Source: Flavobacteriales bacterium (GTDB lineage Bacteria > Bacteroidota > Bacteroidia > Flavobacteriales_D > Crocinitomicaceae). Taken from it: DNA of 6,887 nt. Positions 1 to 5,138 of this stretch are shown one piece after another. Below the pieces are notes generated by a model. The model did no database searches and was not told where the DNA came from. It was given only the letters and a program-made list of their open reading frames with translations. A program made the position numbers and the translations under genes. Location: positions 1 through 6,887 of the forward strand of contig CANMFV010000054.1 of NCBI GenBank assembly GCA_947496835.1. The letters are read 5' to 3'. Position 1 is the first letter of the stretch. Every line of letters starts with the position of its first letter.

Positions 1-1217
1 GAATTATCAAGGTGTTTTTTCACCATAGGTAAATTTGCTTCAATACCCGCAGCACAATTATCCGTAAAGGAAACACATGCGTCACCAATTAAGCGAGCAG
101 ACTGAAGGACATTTGCTGCAATTACTGGTTTGAAAACATTTAATTCAAAATGTCCATTGGATCCAGCGATGGAAACGGTTACATCATTCCCCATCACTTG
201 AGCGCAAACCATCGTAAGTGCTTCTGGCTGAGTTGGATTTACTTTTCCTGGCATAATGGATGATCCTGGTTCGTTGTCTGGAATGATAATTTCTCCAATT
301 CCACATCTTGGTCCAGAGGACAACATGCGAATGTCGTTGGCGATTTTCATCAAAGAAACAGCAGATCTTTTCAACGCTCCAGATAATTCCACCATCGCAT
401 CGTGAGCAGCAAGTGCTTCAAATTTGTTTTTTGCTGTAATAAATGGAAGTCCAGTAAATTCCGCGATTTTTTTAGCGACAAGTACGTCATATCCTTTCGG
501 AGTGTTAAGTCCTGTTCCAACAGCTGTTCCACCAAGAGCTAATTCACCGACAACAACTAATGCATTATTTATTGCACGAATGGAGTAGTCTATTTGCGCC
601 GCGTACCCACTGAATTCTTGTCCAAGGGTTAATGGAGTTGCATCCATGAAGTGTGTTCTACCTGTTTTTACGATATCTTTGAATGCTACAACTTTTGTTT
701 GAAGTGCTTTTCTCAAGTGCATTAATCCTGGCAATGTTGTTTCGACGGTCATTTTATATGCCGCGATATGCATTGCTGTTGGATACGTGTCATTAGATGA
801 TTGTGATTTATTCACATCATCATTCGGATTAAGAACTTTTTCTTCATCTAATAAATTTCCGCCTTGAAGAACATGTCCGCGGTTTGCAATGACTTCGTTA
901 CAGTTCATATTGGATTGCGTACCGGAACCAGTTTGCCAAATAACGAGCGGAAACTCTGCATCGTGTTGCCCGGTCAAGATTTCGTCACACGCTTTAGAAA
1001 TGAGGTCTCTTTTTTCTATTGAAAGTACACCAAGGTCATGATTGGCATGAGCAGCAGCCTTTTTTAAATAGGCGAAAGCGTGAATTATTTCAGTTGGCAT
1101 GGAGCCTTCGGGTCCAATTTTAAAGTTATTTCTAGAACGTTCTGTTTGTGCTCCCCAATAACGAGTAGCAGGTACATTTACCTCGCCCATCGTGTCTTTT
1201 TCGATCCTAAATTCCAT
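1..1217 (-). CDS. fumC: Fumarate hydratase, class II (3'-truncated by window edge)
   Basis: Class II (iron-independent, heat-stable) fumarase interconverts fumarate and L-malate in the cytoplasmic TCA cycle; the family works as a homotetramer. I translated the minus strand from the ATG at 1217: 405 codons are open to the edge. The family signature GSSIMPGKVN is at residues 318-327 and contains the catalytic-loop serine (S319, equivalent to E. coli Ser318). GRTHFMDATPLTLGQE carries H189 (E. coli His188), and GSGTQSNMN, the substrate-binding stretch, lies further upstream. E. coli FumC has 467 residues, so about 60 C-terminal residues lie beyond coordinate 1. The start is fixed by an in-frame TAA two codons upstream (TAA AAA ATG). 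No frameshift was seen. Aspartase and argininosuccinate lyase share the superfamily fold, but the near-exact FumC motifs and one-residue offset make fumarase much more likely. It diverges from the small plus-strand gene across 66 bp. Confidence 0.97.
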   Translation of the reverse strand, partial: MEFRIEKDTMGEVNVPATRYWGAQTERSRNNFKIGPEGSMPTEIIHAFAYLKKAAAHANHDLGVLSIEKRDLISKACDEILTGQHDAEFPLVIWQTGSGTQSNMNCNEVIANRGHVLQGGNLLDEEKVLNPNDDVNKSQSSNDTYPTAMHIAAYKMTVETTLPGLMHLRKALQTKVVAFKDIVKTGRTHFMDATPLTLGQEFSGYAAQIDYSIRAINNALVVVGELALGGTAVGTGLNTPKGYDVLVAKKIAEFTGLPFITAKNKFEALAAHDAMVELSGALKRSAVSLMKIANDIRMLSSGPRCGIGEIIIPDNEPGSSIMPGKVNPTQPEALTMVCAQVMGNDVTVSIAGSNGHFELNVFKPVIAANVLQSARLIGDACVSFTDNCAAGIEANLPMVKKHLDN

Positions 1218-1245
1218 TTTTTAGTTTATTGTGAATTAATTTGTT

Positions 1246-1253
1246 TAATTTTG
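1246..1253 (+). promoter_or_regulatory. Candidate -7 element (TAATTTTG) for the small membrane-protein gene
   Basis: TAATTTTG matches the Bacteroidetes -7 consensus TAnnTTTG exactly and lies 30 bases before the ATG at 1284. The upstream -33 element is weak: a TTG at 1229-1231 is only 14 bases away, shorter than the usual spacing of about 17-23. This is a motif match in AT-rich DNA, not a mapped start site. Confidence 0.35.
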
Positions 1254-1266
1254 AAGTGTATTCAAA
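1250..1266. repeat. 17-bp inverted repeat (TTTGAA-n5-TTCAAA), possible operator
   Basis: TTTGAA (1250-1255), spacer GTGTA, then TTCAAA (1261-1266) form a perfect 6+6 inverted repeat in the gap between the divergent fumC and small-protein genes. It overlaps the last four bases of the plus-strand -7 candidate and lies where transcripts from the minus-strand candidate would begin. That geometry would suit a dimeric regulator acting on both genes, but this role is inferred. AT-rich 6-bp arms also arise by chance. Confidence 0.35.
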
Positions 1267-1268
1267 CA

Positions 1269-1276
1269 CAAAAATA
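1269..1276 (-). promoter_or_regulatory. Candidate -7 element (TATTTTTG) for fumC
   Basis: Read on the minus strand, TATTTTTG fits TAnnTTTG and sits about 52 bases before the fumC ATG, which would give a leader of roughly 45 nt. No TTG/TTTG -33 box is visible at the proper distance upstream, so the support is one element only. Confidence 0.28.
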
Positions 1277-1283
1277 ATAGAAG

Positions 1284-1442
1284 ATGAGCACTTTCGGCAT
1301 TGTATTGTTTCTTTTAATTGGTGGGATGGCATTTTGGATGCTTTTATTCTTATTAGGCTTCATCCTTCCTTACTGGTTAACACTTGGTTTATTCGAGCAA
1401 TTACGTCCGAAACGCATCTTCGAAGAAAAAGAGGAAAAATAA
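1284..1442 (+). CDS. Small membrane protein of unknown function (52 aa)
   Basis: I do not recognise this protein. ATG at 1284 opens a 52-codon frame ending in TAA at 1440-1442. It starts MSTFGIVLFLLIGG, and residues 4-36 are almost entirely hydrophobic with a WMLLFLLGF core and a Pro-Tyr-Trp near residues 29-31. This gives one long or two short membrane-crossing segments. The tail from about residue 38 (EQLRPKRIFEEKEEK) is charged, so a cytoplasmic C-terminus is plausible. The start is fixed by a TAG two codons upstream (TAG AAG ATG). Support for it being a real gene comes from its own -7 candidate, a clear terminator 19 bases after the stop, coherent hydrophobic-then-charged composition, and its filling of the whole gap between fumC and the next gene. 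An overlapping longer frame (1241-1474) has no such logic and runs into the terminator. Confidence 0.68.
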   Translation: MSTFGIVLFLLIGGMAFWMLLFLLGFILPYWLTLGLFEQLRPKRIFEEKEEK

Positions 1443-1460
1443 TTCAGAATATTTTAAAAG

Positions 1461-1485
1461 AAAAGCGCCTTTAGGCGCTTTTTTT
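1461..1485. terminator. Bidirectional intrinsic terminator shared by two convergent genes
   Basis: AAAAGCGCC (1461-1469) pairs perfectly with GGCGCTTTT (1474-1482) around the loop TTTA. On the plus strand the stem runs into seven T (1479-1485), G, then TTTT. On the minus strand it runs into TTTTCTTTT. Both tails suit Rho-independent termination, so it should end both the 52-residue gene and the bestrophin gene. The minus-strand TAA stop (1471-1473) lies in the loop, and the last codons KKSA are encoded by the stem and tail. Confidence 0.9.
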
Positions 1486-2352
1486 GTTTTGAAGAAGTTC
1501 TGATGTGTTTTGTTGAATGGTCTCGCTAAGGGCGTCTGTAGGTAAATCATTTTCATCTTTTCCGAAAGGATCTTCAATTTCTTCCGCTAAAACCTCCATA
1601 CTTACAAGTGCATAGAAAACAAACGTAGAGATAAATGCAGAATAATATCCAAACAACTCAACAAATGCAAGTGGCATTGTAATGACATAAATAAAGATGA
1701 ATTTTTTAATAAACAAACTGTATGAAAATGGAATAGGAGTGTTTTTAATGCGTTCACATGCTCCGAGGCTATCCACCAACCTATCTAGGTTTTGATTAAG
1801 CATACTTAATTCAAGGTTATCCATTACACCTCTTATTCTCAAATCCTGAAGTTTTTCCCGCAAAATTAAAATAACCCAAAGTGCTTGATGTGTAGATTTT
1901 TCAAACGACACTGAATCCAGCGAGTTCATAAATACCGGAGCAACTAAACGTTGACCCCTTAAATGTTCTTTCGCACAAACAGGGAAAAGTGGATAGTGAT
2001 ATTCAAAATATTCTCTTTCTTCAGAAGTTAAATCCAATACGGATAATTTGGAAATAAAATTGCGTGAATCATTTACCATTGCCCCCCACATTTTTCTTCC
2101 TTCCCACCATCTGTCATAGGCCGTATTAGTTCGAAATACGAGTAAAAGTGAAATAACAAATCCAAGTAATGAATAGACCGTAGTAAGGTTTTTTAAATAC
2201 GTAGCGTTTGGAAAGAAATGAATTTCTAAAAATGTAATTAGAGCGGTTAGTAGTCCAATATATATGAGTTCTTTCCAAAGTATTGTTACGGTATCACTTT
2301 TATGAAAAGAGAAAATAAAGGAAAGCCAATTCTTAGGGTTGTAATTAATCAT
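1471..2352 (-). CDS. Bestrophin-family membrane channel protein (YneE-like)
   Basis: Prokaryotic bestrophins are inner-membrane proteins forming pentameric ion channels; the Klebsiella relative conducts cations, unlike the chloride-conducting animal members. This 293-residue protein has the usual bacterial length. Hydrophobic segments lie at about 24-47 and 56-73, followed by the family hallmark FRTNTAYDRWWEGRKMWG (73-90), a mostly soluble middle part, then a second conserved block ACERIKNTPIP (198-208) leading into further hydrophobic segments at about 209-232 and 236-253. EEIEDPFG (257-264) and NDLP (268-271) are the conserved tail seen in E. coli YneE. The start is fixed by a TAA two codons upstream (TAA TCG ATG). 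It has its own -7 candidate and ends in the shared terminator, so it is probably a single-gene unit. Ion selectivity and physiological role cannot be read from the sequence. Confidence 0.93.
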   Translation of the reverse strand: MINYNPKNWLSFIFSFHKSDTVTILWKELIYIGLLTALITFLEIHFFPNATYLKNLTTVYSLLGFVISLLLVFRTNTAYDRWWEGRKMWGAMVNDSRNFISKLSVLDLTSEEREYFEYHYPLFPVCAKEHLRGQRLVAPVFMNSLDSVSFEKSTHQALWVILILREKLQDLRIRGVMDNLELSMLNQNLDRLVDSLGACERIKNTPIPFSYSLFIKKFIFIYVITMPLAFVELFGYYSAFISTFVFYALVSMEVLAEEIEDPFGKDENDLPTDALSETIQQNTSELLQNKKSA

Positions 2353-2369
2353 CGATTATAGTTTGAGCA

Positions 2370-2377
2370 CAAAGCTA
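2370..2377 (-). promoter_or_regulatory. Candidate -7 element (TAGCTTTG) for the bestrophin gene
   Basis: On the minus strand TAGCTTTG matches TAnnTTTG exactly, 17 bases before the ATG, implying a very short leader of about 10 nt. About 18 bases further upstream there is only a T-rich run instead of a clear TTTG -33 box. This is a plausible but partial promoter. Confidence 0.4.
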
Positions 2378-2405
2378 AAAAGAAAGTGGTTAAAGAAAAA
2401 AAATG

Positions 2406-2413
2406 TAATTTCG
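2406..2413 (+). promoter_or_regulatory. Weak candidate -7 element (TAATTTCG) for the dioxygenase gene
   Basis: TAATTTCG has one mismatch to TAnnTTTG and lies 20 bases before the ATG at 2434. No well-spaced TTG box is visible; the only TTTG in the gap (2362-2365) is about 40 bases upstream, too far. It is given as the best candidate in the 81-bp divergent gap, with low confidence. Confidence 0.2.
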
Positions 2414-2433
2414 AACATCAAATTTAATCGCAT

Positions 2434-3378
2434 ATGGAAATCACACAGGAATTACTAGAAAAACTCAATAAAAAGTATGCGTCATTAGGTGAAAATTTAA
2501 CATCATATTTAGAAGGGTTACTTTACACTGATGTGACAACATATTGGGATTACATTCAACTAGACACACTCTTAACCCTACAAAAACCGAAAACAAATTT
2601 CCCGGATGAGACTATTTTCATCATGTACCACCAAATTACTGAGTTGTATTTTAAGTTGGCACTGCGCGAATTTGAGCAAATCGGTCAAATGCAAGATTTA
2701 ACGAAAGCATTTTTCGTTTCACGCGTTACTCGTATTAATCGTTATTTCGATGCGCTCATTAAGAGTTTTGAAATCATGATTCAAGGCATGGATCGGGAAG
2801 AGTTTTTACAATTTCGTATGGCGCTACTTCCAGCTAGCGGATTTCAATCCGCTCAATACCGACAAATTGAAATTTACAGCACAGATTTTTTGCAATTAGT
2901 TGCCAAAGATCGTCGTGCATCTTTCACTCTTGAATCCAATATCGAAGATATGTTTGAACACATTTATTGGAAGGAAGGAGCAACGGAATCGGAAACAGGC
3001 AAAAAAACATTGACGTTAATTCAATTCGAAGAGAAATATCGTTTGTCATTTATCTCACAAGGCGAGCATTGTAGAGATAAAAATCTGTGGCAATCTTATT
3101 TGAGGTTAAGTCAGCAAGACCAAGAAGATGAAGAAGTGAAAAATGTCTTGAGAGAAAATGACAAAAATGTCAATGTGAATTGGCCTTTGGCACATTACAA
3201 ATCTGCTGTGAGGTATTTAGCACGTGAAGCAAATGATGTTGCGGCTACTGGTGGTACAAATTGGCAAAAGTATTTACCTCCACGTTTTCAAAAAAGAATC
3301 TTTTATCCATCTTTATGGTCTGCAGAAGAATATGAAAACTGGGGAAAATCATGGGTAGAAACATCATTAAAGAATTAA
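2434..3378 (+). CDS. kynA: Tryptophan 2,3-dioxygenase family protein
   Basis: A heme enzyme of the cytoplasm that opens the indole ring of L-tryptophan with O2 to give N-formylkynurenine, the first step of the kynurenine route. The 314-residue length is typical of bacterial members. Key parts are present: FIMYHQITELYFK with F62 and the distal H66 (Xanthomonas His55, human His76); FRMALLPASGFQSAQYR (127-143) with F124 and the substrate-carboxylate arginine R128 (Xanthomonas Arg117, human Arg144); the likely proximal heme ligand H254 in LAHYKSAVRYLA; and the substrate loop TGGTNW (272-277). The start is fixed by an in-frame TAA three codons upstream. No Shine-Dalgarno is visible, as is usual in this phylum. 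The spacing between H254 and the TGG loop appears about four residues longer than in the classical enzymes. No kynureninase, formamidase or kynurenine monooxygenase is adjacent, so the end use (degradation or NAD synthesis) is unknown. Confidence 0.92.
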   Translation: MEITQELLEKLNKKYASLGENLTSYLEGLLYTDVTTYWDYIQLDTLLTLQKPKTNFPDETIFIMYHQITELYFKLALREFEQIGQMQDLTKAFFVSRVTRINRYFDALIKSFEIMIQGMDREEFLQFRMALLPASGFQSAQYRQIEIYSTDFLQLVAKDRRASFTLESNIEDMFEHIYWKEGATESETGKKTLTLIQFEEKYRLSFISQGEHCRDKNLWQSYLRLSQQDQEDEEVKNVLRENDKNVNVNWPLAHYKSAVRYLAREANDVAATGGTNWQKYLPPRFQKRIFYPSLWSAEEYENWGKSWVETSLKN

Positions 3379-3390
3379 GTAATTAATTCT
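3371..3390. terminator. 20-bp perfect palindrome over two convergent stop codons (possible weak terminator)
   Basis: AGAATTAA (3371-3378) and TTAATTCT (3383-3390) are perfect complements around the 4-base loop GTAA. The dioxygenase stop TAA is the end of the left arm and the minus-strand stop of the binding-protein gene is the start of the right arm, so the two genes end 4 bp apart in a symmetric structure. The stem is AT-rich (one G-C pair) and lacks a clean T-run on either side, so it would be a poor intrinsic terminator by itself. No better one is present in or near the gap. Confidence 0.35.
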
Positions 3391-5101
3391 CGATGGTTTT
3401 TAGGTAAATCTGTGAAAAATCGATGATTCCAGATGGGTTCATTTCAAAACCTCTTACCCGAAGGTTGATTAGCACAAAAAAGTCTTCAGAATAAATAGGT
3501 AAAATGGCATTTTCATTCGCGATGATTTCTTCGCATGCACGCTGATAGAAAAGTTTATCTCCTTTTTTTGAAGTCAAGATGGAATTTAAGTATAAACGGT
3601 TATATCGTGAATGATAAAAGTAAGTGTTAATTGATTTAGCTTCTCCTTTCTCTTGAAAAAATAACCTAAGGTATGATTCAGCATCCGGATAATCCCCAAC
3701 CCAACCGGTCTTCCACATTTGTGCTTTACCTATTTTAATCAGATGATCACGTTCCTTTGTTCCAACATATTTAATGTAAATAGTTATCCCAAGCCCTGTT
3801 TTTAATTGCCGACAAACTTCTTTGCACCATAAATCTGCATTACTTCCTTTTTGGTTATTTATCAAGAAAGAAATAGTTGGAAAGGGATTTTTTTCATCAT
3901 AACCAGCTTCTTTTAAATAGTTACGTGCACGCATTAAATCCTGTTGAACCAATTCTAGGTTTGGATTTGAATAATATGCACAAGCAGGAATAAATCCACC
4001 ATTAAGCGCCTGTCCATCACCTCTCAAAATTTCAGAACAGATATAATTTTTATCTATGGCAAGCTGAAAAGCTTTTCGCACGAGCGGGTTTTTAAATGGT
4101 TCAGAATTTAGATTCCATGCGAGGTAGTGTATTTTAGATGCTTTCTGAATGTGAACCCGATGAAGTAAGTTTTTTCCTTTTTTGGCATCAGTTAATGTAC
4201 CGAATGCTTTTTCTAGGTCATTTACGGGTAAGTCAAACAAAAGGTCTACTTTTTCTTTCGAGAAAAGTGGGTATTCTTGTGTTAATTTCGTGTTGGTTAA
4301 AACGTGTACTTCTTCTAAGTATGGCAATTGATTTCCAAATTGATCGTGCCGCCAATAATCGTCATTTCGATTTAGTTTTAAAACGGTATCTGACATTGAT
4401 TTAATAAAAAAAGGACCAGAACCAACCGGGTGTAAACGAAGTTTTGCACCGTAAACACCCCAAGAAACTTTAGATAAAATCCCTAAACTTGGATGTGCTA
4501 AAAGTTGTTTAAAGTTATTATACGGTCGGGTTAAATGTATTTCTAATTCATAGGGGTTGACGATACGAATTCCTGAGACAGTTGAGTTTTCAGGTTTCAT
4601 TCCATTCTTATAGTAAGAAACAGACCCAATAATTTTACCCATTAGTAACGTTCCAGATTGATTCATTGTATTATTGGAACAAGCTAAGCTGAATGTAAAT
4701 GCAACATCTTCTGCAGTTAATTCACGTGAGACACCCGTAAAGCAATCATCGTTATTAAACAGAACGCCATGGCGTAGTTTTATACAAACTAATTTACCGT
4801 CCTTTTTGATTTCGAATGATTTAGCCAGGCTATTTTCTATTGTGCCCTTGGAATCTGATTGTTTAACAAGCGGGTCAAATAACTGGCTAATAATTCTAAG
4901 GTCGGAAAGCGTATTCGTTTCTTGTGGAAACAAACTGTTTATATTCTCAGGAAGCGAATAGGAAAACACCCCACCGTAATACCGATCTCCTTTTGCTAAG
5001 GATCCAGGTTGATTCAAACGGAAAAACAAAAACGCAAAGAAAACAAGGGAAATCGCCGTTAAAGGAACTATAATTTTAACAGGCCGAAAGGTTTTTCTCA
5101 T
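3383..5101 (-). CDS. ABC-type peptide-binding protein (SBP_bac_5 / DppA-OppA family), membrane-anchored, orphan
   Basis: Family members capture di- or oligopeptides (sometimes other solutes) in the periplasm and hand them to an ABC permease. This copy has 572 residues. Residues 1-9 are basic and 10-29 form one hydrophobic segment. It contains no cysteine (first Cys is 106), so there is no lipobox and it is probably an uncleaved or weakly cleaved anchor. Family landmarks in order: DGKLVCIKLRHGVLF (101-115) and LTAEDVAF (128-135); HPVGSGPFFIKS (224-235) and DDYW (247-250); PFKNPLVRKAFQLAIDKNYI (335-354); ARNYLKEAGY (392-401); WVGDYPDAESYLRLFF (467-482). The start is fixed by an in-frame TGA two codons upstream. 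It lies 37 bp after the secreted-protein gene on the same strand with no terminator between, so co-transcription is possible. No permease or ATPase is in the window. The ligand cannot be predicted. Confidence 0.9.
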   Translation of the reverse strand: MRKTFRPVKIIVPLTAISLVFFAFLFFRLNQPGSLAKGDRYYGGVFSYSLPENINSLFPQETNTLSDLRIISQLFDPLVKQSDSKGTIENSLAKSFEIKKDGKLVCIKLRHGVLFNNDDCFTGVSRELTAEDVAFTFSLACSNNTMNQSGTLLMGKIIGSVSYYKNGMKPENSTVSGIRIVNPYELEIHLTRPYNNFKQLLAHPSLGILSKVSWGVYGAKLRLHPVGSGPFFIKSMSDTVLKLNRNDDYWRHDQFGNQLPYLEEVHVLTNTKLTQEYPLFSKEKVDLLFDLPVNDLEKAFGTLTDAKKGKNLLHRVHIQKASKIHYLAWNLNSEPFKNPLVRKAFQLAIDKNYICSEILRGDGQALNGGFIPACAYYSNPNLELVQQDLMRARNYLKEAGYDEKNPFPTISFLINNQKGSNADLWCKEVCRQLKTGLGITIYIKYVGTKERDHLIKIGKAQMWKTGWVGDYPDAESYLRLFFQEKGEAKSINTYFYHSRYNRLYLNSILTSKKGDKLFYQRACEEIIANENAILPIYSEDFFVLINLRVRGFEMNPSGIIDFSQIYLKTIEN

Positions 5102-5115
5102 GTTTCATGTTTCAT
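5102..5115 (-). repeat. Tandem ATGAAAC x2 just before the binding-protein start
   Basis: On the minus strand ATGAAAC (5115-5109) is repeated at once (5108-5102) and followed by the real ATG (5101-5099). The 7-base period puts three ATG codons in three different frames. The first opens a five-codon frame (MKHET) whose TGA overlaps the gene's ATG as ATGA; the second opens another short frame in the third register. Only the third ATG gives the binding protein, because a TGA closes its frame two codons upstream. Confidence 0.6.
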
Positions 5116-5138
5116 TTCCAATGTAGGATAATCAACAG

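Noticed and set aside
1080..1277. 65-residue plus-strand open frame
   Set aside because: It lies almost wholly antisense to fumC, whose conserved motifs fix the coding strand. Its composition is unlike a real protein.
1241..1474. 77-residue plus-strand open frame
   Set aside because: It overlaps the 52-residue gene in another frame, reads through the terminator stem, and lacks the coherent hydrophobic/charged pattern of the smaller frame.
4138..4961. Two plus-strand open frames (4138-4404 and 4674-4961)
   Set aside because: Both are antisense shadows of the SBP_bac_5 gene, which has family motifs across its whole length.
5116..5138. Possible separate promoter for the binding-protein gene (TACATTGG on the minus strand)
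   Set aside because: It has a mismatch to TAnnTTTG in a key position and no convincing -33 box. Co-transcription with the upstream gene is at least as likely.
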